16,084 nt of DNA from Nitrospirota bacterium. Its GTDB lineage: Bacteria > Nitrospirota > Nitrospiria > SBBL01 > Manganitrophaceae. Below the pieces are notes generated by a model. That model was not told the origin of the DNA, made no database searches, and worked only from the letters and a program-made list of their open reading frames with translations. Made by a program: the position numbers and the translations under genes. Each line of letters begins with the position of its first letter. The first letter of the stretch is position 1. Shown piece after piece: positions 7,014 through 13,759 of the stretch. The stretch covers positions 1 to 16,084 of the forward strand of contig JAHFEM010000004.1 in the NCBI GenBank assembly GCA_023248505.1. The letters run 5' to 3'.

Positions 7014-9167
7014 TTATCTCGACCGTCGCTTCCGTTGGCGCGGCTTTTCCTCTTCCATCATCCCAAAATCAATCTGCCAGCTCTCCAGATCGACCCGTTC
7101 GACGCGGACCTGGATCGGGTCGCCCAGCCGGAAGGTGCGGCGATGATGTTCTCCGAGGAGGGCGTGTAGCTTCTCATCGTAGATGTAATAGTCGTCGTGG
7201 AGGTTGCTGACGTGGATTAATCCTTCTACAAAGTAGCTCTCCAGCTCGACAAAGAGACCATAAGCGGCGACGCCGGAGATGAAGCCATTGTAGATTTCGC
7301 CGACCTTGTCCGACATGAACTTGACCTTCTTGCGCTGTATCACCTCCCGCTCCGCCTCCATCGATTGGCGCTCCCGCTCGGAAGTGTGCTTGCCGATTTC
7401 GGGAAGGCGGCGGGCCCACTCGTCCTGCTCGTCTTGGGACATTCGATGATGAAGCACCTTCTTTAAGAGACGGTGAACCACCAGATCGGGGTAGCGGCGG
7501 ATCGGAGAGGTGAAGTGGGTATACTCCTCGGAGGCGAGTCCGAAGTGGCCGTGGTTGTCGGAGGAATACTTCGCTTGTTTCAGCGATCGAAGGAGAATCT
7601 GATTGATGAGGCGTTCTTCCGGTCGCCCTTTCACCACATCCAAGATGCTGGAGAGAGATTTGGGGCGGATCTTTTCGATATCGCGTAGGATCAGACCGAA
7701 GGTTTTGAGCAATTCGTTGAATTCGAAGATCCGGGTGGGGGTCGGCGGATCGTGGATTCGATAGAGGAAGGGGACTTCCAGCGCCGTCATATGTTCTGCG
7801 ACCGTCTCGTTGGCCGCGAGCATGAACTCTTCGATAAGCTGGTGCGCGACATTCCGTTCGCTCCGGATGATGTTGATCGTCTCCCCCGTCAGGTCCAAAA
7901 TGATCTCGGGTTCCGGAAGATCAAAGTCGAGACTCCCCCGCGCCAGCCGGTTCTTCCGCAGCTGCATGGCAAGCCGTTCCATCATTTCGAATTGAGGGAT
8001 CAGCGCGGCATACCGCTCCCGCACCTTCTCATCGCGATCCACCAGGATCTGCCGGACGGCGGTGTAGGTCATCCGTTCATCGCTTCGGATCACGCTGTCG
8101 TAAAGTTTATAGTCGACCCGCCGGCCTTCGGCGTCGAAAGTCATTTCGGCGGTCATCGTCAGGCGATCTTCCTTCGGATTGAGGCTGCAGATGCCGTTGG
8201 AGAGTTTCTCCGGGAACATCGGCAAGACCGCGTCGGGGAAATAGACCGACGTCGCCCGCTGGTACGCCTCCCGATCGAGGGCCGACCCTGCCGGGACATA
8301 ATGAGAGACGTCGGCGATGTGGACCCAGAGGCGAAAGCCCGAACGGGTTTTTTCGATTGAGATGGCGTCGTCGAAATCGCGCGCCCGTTCCCCATCGATC
8401 GTCACGGTCGGCAGATCACGAAGGTCTTGCCTCCCCTTTCGCATCTGGGCGGTGACCGACTCTTTGATCTTGCCGGCCTCCAGCGCCGCATCCTCCGGGA
8501 AGTCGCGCGTGAAGCCGTACGACTCAACAACCATCACGGTGTCGATCCGGGGATCTTCGACGTGGCCCAGAATCTTGACGACCTTTCCCTCCGGATTTCG
8601 GTTCTTGGTCGGATAAGCGAGAATCTCGGCCAGGACGATCTGGCCTGTTTCGGCCGAGAGGCTTTTTTCGGGGGTCACATAGAGGTCCTGGGTGATCCGC
8701 TTGTCGGCGGGGATGACGAAGCCGACCGTCTTTCCCTGCTCAAACCGGCCGACGATTTGTTTTCGGGCCCGCTCCAAGACCCGGATGACGCGCCCCTCTC
8801 GCCGTCCGTCCGGCTTGGTTGCTTCGATGCGGGCGACCACGCGGTCGCCGTGCATCGCCTCTTCGATCTTCTTGGCTGCGATGAAGATATCGGGCTCTCC
8901 TTCCGTTTCGGGAATGACAAACCCATATCCATCACGATGTCCCTTCAGGCGGCCGATCACCAGGTTCATCTTCTGAGGAAGGCCGTAACGGTTGCCGCGG
9001 GTTTTGATAATCTCCCCCTCCTGGATCATTTTCCGGAGGAGTTTCTTGATCTCTCTTCGCTCCTCCTTCTTCAGGGTGAGGGCCTGCATCAATTCTTTTA
9101 GAAGAAGGGGATGGTCGGACTTCCTCTCCAGTTCCCGAAGGATCATGTCTTTTTCGATGGTCCGCAT
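7014..9167 (-). CDS. rnr: Ribonuclease R (3'-5' exoribonuclease)
   Basis: The 717-residue product has the full RNase R layout: a winged-helix N-terminus (about 1-65), two cold-shock OB domains (about 66-135 and 138-205), the RNB catalytic domain (about 245-580) and a C-terminal S1 domain (about 625-705), ending in a short basic tail (RQRKRRSR). The RNB active site TIDGERARDFDDAIS at 256-270 gives the metal-binding Asp residues D258, D264, D266 and D267. RNase R degrades structured RNA processively, including rRNA and mRNA decay intermediates. The tail is shorter than the long Lys-rich one of E. coli RNase R. The start ATG has AGGAG 9 nt upstream. It stands alone: the HAD gene converges on its 3' end and a diguanylate cyclase is divergent from it. 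Confidence 0.97.
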   Translation of the reverse strand: MRTIEKDMILRELERKSDHPLLLKELMQALTLKKEERREIKKLLRKMIQEGEIIKTRGNRYGLPQKMNLVIGRLKGHRDGYGFVIPETEGEPDIFIAAKKIEEAMHGDRVVARIEATKPDGRREGRVIRVLERARKQIVGRFEQGKTVGFVIPADKRITQDLYVTPEKSLSAETGQIVLAEILAYPTKNRNPEGKVVKILGHVEDPRIDTVMVVESYGFTRDFPEDAALEAGKIKESVTAQMRKGRQDLRDLPTVTIDGERARDFDDAISIEKTRSGFRLWVHIADVSHYVPAGSALDREAYQRATSVYFPDAVLPMFPEKLSNGICSLNPKEDRLTMTAEMTFDAEGRRVDYKLYDSVIRSDERMTYTAVRQILVDRDEKVRERYAALIPQFEMMERLAMQLRKNRLARGSLDFDLPEPEIILDLTGETINIIRSERNVAHQLIEEFMLAANETVAEHMTALEVPFLYRIHDPPTPTRIFEFNELLKTFGLILRDIEKIRPKSLSSILDVVKGRPEERLINQILLRSLKQAKYSSDNHGHFGLASEEYTHFTSPIRRYPDLVVHRLLKKVLHHRMSQDEQDEWARRLPEIGKHTSERERQSMEAEREVIQRKKVKFMSDKVGEIYNGFISGVAAYGLFVELESYFVEGLIHVSNLHDDYYIYDEKLHALLGEHHRRTFRLGDPIQVRVERVDLESWQIDFGMMEEEKPRQRKRRSR

Positions 9168-9187
9168 GATGACTCACTCCTGGGATG

Positions 9188-9193
9188 ATTATA
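9188..9193 (-). promoter_or_regulatory. Candidate -10 element for rnr
   Basis: On the minus strand a perfect TATAAT lies 20 nt upstream of the rnr ATG, with a poor -35 (TTCCAA) 17 nt further upstream. Transcription would begin at about 9181, leaving a leader of only about 14 nt that just includes the ribosome binding site (9177-9181). The -10 match is good but the -35 is weak and the leader is tight. Confidence 0.4.
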
Positions 9194-9218
9194 CAGAACC
9201 CCTTCGCAACTTGGAAGT

Positions 9219-9234
9219 CCCCCCCCCAAAAAAA
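9219..9234. repeat. C9-A7 homopolymer tract
   Basis: Nine C residues (9219-9227) run directly into seven A residues (9228-9234) between the divergent rnr and diguanylate cyclase genes. On the minus strand this reads T7-G9, ending just upstream of the weak rnr -35 region. Such tracts are prone to slippage in replication and in sequencing. Confidence 0.8.
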
Positions 9235-9337
9235 GCGAAGGCGTTCGATCCGGCCCAGTCGATGAACGGTCGGCTTGCTATCTTTTTGAGGGATGTTTTC
9301 TTCTTGATCGAAGGGCCGTCTCAGGCGCTCCATTTTC

Positions 9338-9365
9338 TTGACAGATCAATGCGCTGTGGTATCTT
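9338..9365 (+). promoter_or_regulatory. Sigma-70-type promoter of the diguanylate cyclase gene
   Basis: A consensus -35 TTGACA (9338-9343) is separated by 16 bp from TATCTT (9360-9365; four of six consensus bases). The predicted start lies about 35 nt upstream of the ATG at 9406, and a GAGGAGAG ribosome binding site sits at 9396-9403. Confidence 0.6.
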
Positions 9366-9405
9366 TGGCTCAGATTCAACTTCACTTTACAGGGCGAGGA
9401 GAGTC

Positions 9406-10362
9406 ATGTCCAAGATCCTTATTGTCGATGATAGCCCGTTTGAGGTAAAACATCTCAAGGCGCTGCTACAAAAGGAAGGCCATGAGGTCCTGGTGGCGGA
9501 GACGGGAATGCAGGGAATCAAGGCGATCAAGATAGATCACCCTGACCTGATTCTGTTGGATCTGATCCTCCCCGATATTTCGGGAAAGGAGGTCTGCCGA
9601 TGGGTGAAGCTGAACATTGAGACGCAATCGATTCCAATCATTATGTTGACCGCTCGAACGGAAGTCAAAGAACGGGTCGCCGGGCTCGAAGAGGGGGCCA
9701 GCGACTATGTAACTAAGCCGTTTGATGATTCGGAGCTGAAGGCGCGAATTGCCTCCGTTCTCCATGAGAAGATGCTTCGTGATCAGCTGCAGAAGAAGAA
9801 TACGGAGTATGAGGAGCTGATGCGGAAATTCGAGCGAATGGCGATTACCGATCCGGTGACCGGTCTCTTTAACCGAAGGCGATTCGAAGAGGTTTTGGCG
9901 CAAGAGTTCGAGCGCTACCGACGCTATGATACGCCGTTTGCCTGTCTGATGATCGATGTCGATCATTTTAAGACCATCAACGATACCTATGGTCACGATG
10001 TCGGAGATATGATTCTGAAGGAGACCGCGCAGACGATTCAGGCGCAAATACGAGGAAGCGATACCATTGCGCGTTATGGAGGCGATGAATTCGCCGTGCT
10101 CCTCTCTCAGCAAAAGGGAGACGACGCCGTAAAGGCAGCCGGACGAATTCTCAAACATGTGAGACAACTCCGCCTCAAAGAGATGAAAAAGGGAGAGCGG
10201 ATCACCTTGAGCATCGGGATTGTCTCGCTGCCTGATCCCGATCTGAAACAGATGGATCAGGTTGTGCAATGCGCCGATTACGCTCTTTACAAGGCCAAGA
10301 GGCGCGGAAGAGACTGTGCGGAAGCGGCGACGATCAAAGAGGTCAATCAGGACGCCAAATGA
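9406..10362 (+). CDS. Response regulator with GGDEF domain (diguanylate cyclase)
   Basis: The 318-residue product joins a receiver domain (1-120) to a GGDEF domain (about 143-310) through a short coiled linker (121-142). The receiver has acidic pocket D8/D9, phospho-acceptor D52 (LLDLILPD), T82 and K104 (YVTKPFDD). The catalytic domain begins ITDPVTGLFNRRRF and has an intact GGDEF at 225-229, so it should make c-di-GMP from two GTP. RGSD at 216-219, five residues before GGDEF, matches the RxxD inhibitory site, indicating feedback inhibition by c-di-GMP. The architecture is WspR-like (one receiver), not PleD (two). The ATG at 9406 was chosen over the much longer upstream frame because of the GAGGAGAG site and the standard MSKILIVDD receiver start. 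No partner histidine kinase is nearby. Confidence 0.95.
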   Translation: MSKILIVDDSPFEVKHLKALLQKEGHEVLVAETGMQGIKAIKIDHPDLILLDLILPDISGKEVCRWVKLNIETQSIPIIMLTARTEVKERVAGLEEGASDYVTKPFDDSELKARIASVLHEKMLRDQLQKKNTEYEELMRKFERMAITDPVTGLFNRRRFEEVLAQEFERYRRYDTPFACLMIDVDHFKTINDTYGHDVGDMILKETAQTIQAQIRGSDTIARYGGDEFAVLLSQQKGDDAVKAAGRILKHVRQLRLKEMKKGERITLSIGIVSLPDPDLKQMDQVVQCADYALYKAKRRGRDCAEAATIKEVNQDAK

Positions 10363-10493
10363 GCCGATCTCGTTCAGAAACGTGCAGAAGGAAGTCGTGG
10401 AGAGAGGCTTAAGCGATGCGTCCCGTTGGATAGGGCTTTTATTCGGATTGATTAGTTGATAGAATAAACATCGCAAGCACGGAGGATCGACTT

Positions 10494-10943
10494 ATGAGAC
10501 GTGTCGACTATATGGTGGGGGGAGAAGACTTCAAGAAGATGTCGGCCGCCCAGTTCATGCAGACCGATGTTTATTACTACCCGAAGAGCGCCACCGGCGA
10601 TAAGCTCGCAACCGCGATCACCATGGGAGGATTCGGCAGTGTCCCCATTGTGGATCAGGAGAAAAAATTGGTTGGAATCGTCAGTGAATTCGATCTGCTG
10701 AAGGCGATCAGAAGCGGGCGGGAGTTGGAGAAGGTGACGGCGGAAGAGATCATGACGGCGAATCCGATCTCCGTGACCGAAGATACTCTTTCTGACGCAA
10801 TTATCCAATTGCTTCAAGAGAAGAAATTGATCCGGGTGCCGGTGGTGGATAAGGCCGGCGCTTTGATGGGTGTGGTCGCAAGAAGAGATATCTTACAAGG
10901 TTACCTGAAATCGAAAGAGAGCCCGCCCCCCTGGTGGTTCTAA
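10494..10943 (+). CDS. Two-CBS-domain protein
   Basis: The 149-residue product is almost entirely a CBS pair: CBS1 at about 18-75 (MQTDVYYYPKSATGDKLA through GIVSEFDLLKAI) and CBS2 at about 84-138 (EEIMTANPISVTEDTLSD through GVVARRDILQGYL). Such Bateman modules bind adenine nucleotides or related ligands and regulate partners; stand-alone forms are common and rarely characterised. The tail ends in an unusual PPPWWF. The ATG has GGAGG 8 nt upstream. It follows the diguanylate cyclase by 131 nt on the same strand, with no clear terminator between them, so co-transcription is possible but unproven. The ligand cannot be told from the sequence. Confidence 0.9.
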   Translation: MRRVDYMVGGEDFKKMSAAQFMQTDVYYYPKSATGDKLATAITMGGFGSVPIVDQEKKLVGIVSEFDLLKAIRSGRELEKVTAEEIMTANPISVTEDTLSDAIIQLLQEKKLIRVPVVDKAGALMGVVARRDILQGYLKSKESPPPWWF

Positions 10944-11148
10944 TCCTTATCGTTCGGAAAAGCCGGGATTCAAAGGTTGAGTGAACGGAACCGGCAGGCT
11001 TGTATGAGCCGTGTAGGGTCTCCCGTCGGGTCATCCATCCTCTGCTCTGAATTTCTATAATCGAAATAGTAAAGACCCCTTCGCGATGGAACGGCTGCCT
11101 GACTGGAATCGTCGGAGTTCAGGACGACCGGTTTCGGTCTGTGGGATG

Positions 11149-12516
11149 CTAGATAATTTCCCGAGGGTGTGGGGTTGAATAAGGGGTTTCGGAGAGGGCC
11201 TTCTTATGGGCCTTATCGACCAAGATCGGATTCGCCTGATAAGTATTCCAACGACCGCACCGGCCGCATCGTCCCGACCATTCAATCGTGTGATAATCGC
11301 ATTCGGCGCAGTAATAGGGGACCAAGACCCGCTTCTTCAGCTGGAGGCTCTTTTTGAAGGCCTCCACCGCCGCCTCGGGCTCTCTCCGTCTCATATAAAT
11401 ATTCCCCAGAATTTTATGCAGATCCGGGAAGTATTCGACATGGGCGTCGATTTCGGCCAAGGTCTCAAGGGCGTCATCGATCATTTCGAGTCGATAATAC
11501 AGCTTTCCAAGGTAGAACTTTAGGACAGTGTTGTGGCGGTCCTTGTCGATTGCTTTCCGATAGACTTGAAGGATTTTCTCCGGCTCCCCCATCTCCAGGT
11601 AGAGGTCTTCCAGACGATGAAGCAAGATCTGATGGTGCGTCATCTCGTAGGCCTTTTCGAGCAAGGCTGCGGCGAGCTCGGTTTTTCCTTCTTTCAGATG
11701 GACTTCGCCGATGCCGATGTAGGCCGGCAAGAATCCCTTATCCAGCTTGATGGCCCCTTTGAAGTAGCGCCGGGCGATCTCTTTCTGCTCCCGTTGCAGA
11801 AAGAGCCGTCCGATCTCATATTTGATTCCGAGGAAAACGACGCGCTCTTTTTGGCTTGCGCCCGATGAGAGCGGCAGCTTCAAAATCTTTTCTTGAATCG
11901 GATGGGCTTCTTCCCATTGCTGAAGCCGAATATAGAGATCGCGAAGCCGCGTGAGCGCCGCGACATTGGTCTCATCGAGGTGAAGGGTCTCTTTAAGATG
12001 TTGGATGGACTCCTCGAATCTCTGCGCTTCTTCAAGATCGCGCGAGAGGGCGAGGAGGACCTCGATGTTCTGCTCATCCAGGCTGCGCGCCCTCCGGTGA
12101 AGCCGGATCGCCTCATTGAAGTTTTTCTCAATCCGCTGAATTTTCCCAAGCCGCAGAAGACTGCTGACATGATTCGGATTCAGCGCCAGGACCTTCTGGA
12201 AAAGAAGGGTGGCGTCCCGATATCGCTTTCCGAGAAAGGCGTTGACCGCCTCGGTATAGTAGGTCTCGACCTGGGCTTCTTTCTTTTGTATCCGGGCGTA
12301 TTTCCAGTTGAGGAAGAGGTTTTTGGTCTCGCGGATGCCGGCGGATAGGATGACGAGGAGACCGCCGAAGGCGGTGGAAAAGAGAATCAGTGCGGTGACC
12401 GGCATCTCAAAGGAGGTCTGGTGCGTAATGAAGAAGGTGACCCTTCCCGGGTTGAGTTGAGCGAGATAGCCGACAGTACCGATGAAGGCGAAGAAAATGA
12501 GGATGAGGAGAGGCAT
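11149..12516 (-). CDS. lapB: LapA-LapB-like fusion: membrane-anchored TPR protein with rubredoxin-type Cys4 domain
   Basis: The 455-residue product begins with two predicted membrane helices (about 1-20 and 39-61) joined by LNPGRVTFFITHQ. The arrangement and sequence style are those of LapA (DUF1049). A charged linker (RETKNLFLNWKYARIQKKEA) leads to a run of TPR motifs (about 85-395), for example AVNAFLGKRYRDATLLFQKV and ILGNIYMRRREPEAAVEAFKKSL. The C-terminus carries CAEC-x10-CGRC (C403, C406, C417, C420), the rubredoxin-like knuckle of LapB (YciM). In E. coli LapA and LapB are separate neighbours; LapB has a single anchor, helps assemble LPS and adapts FtsH to LpxC degradation. Here the two appear fused. 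The start lies 3 nt after the rsfS stop, so the genes are probably translationally coupled. Role in LPS control is inferred from the family. Confidence 0.85.
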   Translation of the reverse strand: MPLLILIFFAFIGTVGYLAQLNPGRVTFFITHQTSFEMPVTALILFSTAFGGLLVILSAGIRETKNLFLNWKYARIQKKEAQVETYYTEAVNAFLGKRYRDATLLFQKVLALNPNHVSSLLRLGKIQRIEKNFNEAIRLHRRARSLDEQNIEVLLALSRDLEEAQRFEESIQHLKETLHLDETNVAALTRLRDLYIRLQQWEEAHPIQEKILKLPLSSGASQKERVVFLGIKYEIGRLFLQREQKEIARRYFKGAIKLDKGFLPAYIGIGEVHLKEGKTELAAALLEKAYEMTHHQILLHRLEDLYLEMGEPEKILQVYRKAIDKDRHNTVLKFYLGKLYYRLEMIDDALETLAEIDAHVEYFPDLHKILGNIYMRRREPEAAVEAFKKSLQLKKRVLVPYYCAECDYHTIEWSGRCGRCGRWNTYQANPILVDKAHKKALSETPYSTPHPREII

Positions 12517-12519
12517 AAA

Positions 12520-12984
12520 TTATCTTACCCGTCCTTTCTTTCTTTTTTCGCTGGGAGGCCCTTCTAATTCAGAGGAAGAAAGCGGGAGCTGAGGGGCGTC
12601 TCCCCAGAGTCGATCGAGGCTATAAAATTCCCGCGCTTCCTTTTTAACGATGTGGAGAATGACATCGCTGTAGTCGACGAGAACCCAAAAACTCGCCTCG
12701 CGGCCTTCGATCCCAAGCGGATGGGATCCCTTCTTCGAAAGAGATTCATGAACCCCATCGACAATGGCTCGGATTTGAGGCTCCGATTCCGCGGAGCAAA
12801 TGACAAAAAAGTCGGCGAGGGAGGTCAGTTCGCCGACTTGGTAAATAATGATTTCTTCAGCATTTTTCGATTGGGCGACCGATGCAATCAGAAGGGCTTT
12901 TGCCTTGGCATCCCAAGTTGGTTTCTTCGAACGTGGCTTCTTTGAATCCTTAGGAATCGTTGTCCTCTTTCTTGAGCGGAACAC
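12520..12984 (-). CDS. rsfS: Ribosomal silencing factor RsfS (Iojap family)
   Basis: The 154-residue product contains the Iojap core (about 25-131): AKALLIASVAQSKNAEEI, then LADFFVICSAESEPQIRAI (56-74), GIEGREASFWVLVDYSDVIL (91-110) and the AREFYSLDRLWGDAP motif (117-131). RsfS binds ribosomal protein uL14 (L14) and blocks joining of the subunits when nutrients run short. The protein is longer than the usual 105-120 residues, with a basic N-terminal extension (KRTTIPKDSKKPRSKKP) and a charged tail. The start is GTG at 12984: the only other in-frame possibility upstream is cut off by the TGA of nadD. Its ribosome binding site is weak, which fits coupling with nadD, 18 nt upstream. The lapB-like gene follows after 3 nt. 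Confidence 0.95.
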   Translation of the reverse strand: MFRSRKRTTIPKDSKKPRSKKPTWDAKAKALLIASVAQSKNAEEIIIYQVGELTSLADFFVICSAESEPQIRAIVDGVHESLSKKGSHPLGIEGREASFWVLVDYSDVILHIVKKEAREFYSLDRLWGDAPQLPLSSSELEGPPSEKRKKGRVR

Positions 12985-13002
12985 TTCCGGTAAGGGCCTG
13001 CC

Positions 13003-13662
13003 TCACGGGGTAACATAGATTTTGTTTTTAATTATATATGACGCCACCGGTTCAGGCAAGAGATTTTTCGTCTCCTTCCCGGCCGCAAGCCGCCTTCTGA
13101 TCTCGCTGGCTGAGATCGGGTTGGGAGGGATGGAGACAAAGTGAATGGACGTTTTTGCTGTGAGCGGAAGGGTGGCCATTCCCTGCTTCTGGTCGAGTTC
13201 ATGCAGAATGGGGAGGTTGGTCTTTCGAAAAGGGCCGATATCGGGGAGCGCGGAAAAAGGATGATGGGGGCGGGAAACCACCACAAAATCGCAGAGAGAC
13301 AAGAGGCGTTCGGGCTCCCGCCAGGTGGGGAGATCGGAAAAGGCATCGGTTCCGATAATGAAGAAGAGCCGGTCGTCGGGGCGGCGGTGTTTCAGCTCTG
13401 ATATCGTCTCCACAGAATATGATTTGCCCGGTCGTTTGACTTCGATATCGCAAAGTTCGAAATCGGAATGGTTCAAAAGGGCCAGCCGGGTCATTTCCAG
13501 CCGATGCTCCGCCGGCGGGATCGCTTCCTTTTTATGGGGCGGGTTTCCTGAGGGGATAAACAGAATGCGATCGAGGTGAAGTTTTTTCTGAACCGCCTCG
13601 GCAACGGAGAGATGGCCGTGATGGATTGGATTGAAGGTGCCTCCTAAAAGGCCGATACGCAT
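13003..13662 (-). CDS. nadD: Nicotinate-nucleotide adenylyltransferase
   Basis: The 219-residue product starts MRIGLLGGTFNPIHHGHLSV, with the GGTFNP loop (7-12) and nucleotidyltransferase HxGH (14-17). SYSVETI (81-87), IIGTDAFSDLPTW (102-114) and the C-terminal ISASEIR (183-189, the ISxTxIR-type motif) complete the family pattern. NadD adenylates nicotinate mononucleotide to deamido-NAD in NAD synthesis. I chose ATG 13662 rather than 13686, which would add eight residues encoded by a palindromic repeat (13673-13755) and absent from the conserved family start. Its ribosome binding site (AAGCGGA) is modest. It lies between proA and rsfS, a common gene order in several Gram-negative phyla, and its TGA is 18 nt before the rsfS start. 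Confidence 0.96.
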   Translation of the reverse strand: MRIGLLGGTFNPIHHGHLSVAEAVQKKLHLDRILFIPSGNPPHKKEAIPPAEHRLEMTRLALLNHSDFELCDIEVKRPGKSYSVETISELKHRRPDDRLFFIIGTDAFSDLPTWREPERLLSLCDFVVVSRPHHPFSALPDIGPFRKTNLPILHELDQKQGMATLPLTAKTSIHFVSIPPNPISASEIRRRLAAGKETKNLLPEPVASYIIKNKIYVTP

Positions 13663-13672
13663 AAGTCCGCTT

Positions 13673-13755
13673 TCAGCGCTCAGCATTCAGCGGTCAGCGA
13701 AACCTCAATTCCAAGTTTTATCTTTTTTGGCTGAGGGCTGACTGCTGACGGCTAA
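13673..13755. repeat. Heptad-phased palindromic repeat between proA and nadD
   Basis: Four TCAGC units at exact 7-nt spacing (13673, 13680, 13687, 13694) face four GCTGA-type units at the same spacing (13730, 13737, 13744, and GCTAA at 13751). The two arms form a long hairpin of four 5-bp blocks separated by 2-nt mismatches, with a 31-nt AT-rich loop. It occupies the spacer between proA and nadD and overlaps the longer possible nadD start. It is most likely a dispersed intergenic repeat; an mRNA-processing or stability role within the operon is possible. Confidence 0.75.
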
Positions 13756-13759
13756 CCGC

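Noticed and set aside
8992..9405. Upstream in-frame extension of the diguanylate cyclase reading frame
   Set aside because: It runs over the start of rnr on the other strand, has no domain resemblance, and the ATG at 9406 has a good ribosome binding site and the standard receiver N-terminus.
10967..11030. A stretch reading roughly GAGTGAACGGAACCG followed by GGCTTGTATGAGCC, reminiscent of the 3' region of some group II introns
   Set aside because: Only short patches match from memory. I cannot form a proper domain V (34-nt hairpin with the AGC triad), and there is no reverse transcriptase frame. A covariance-model search with Rfam Intron_gpII would settle it.
11126..11139. Small hairpin GACCG-GTTT-CGGTC between the convergent CBS and lapB-like genes, considered as a terminator
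   Set aside because: The stem is only 5 bp and no T tract follows on either strand.
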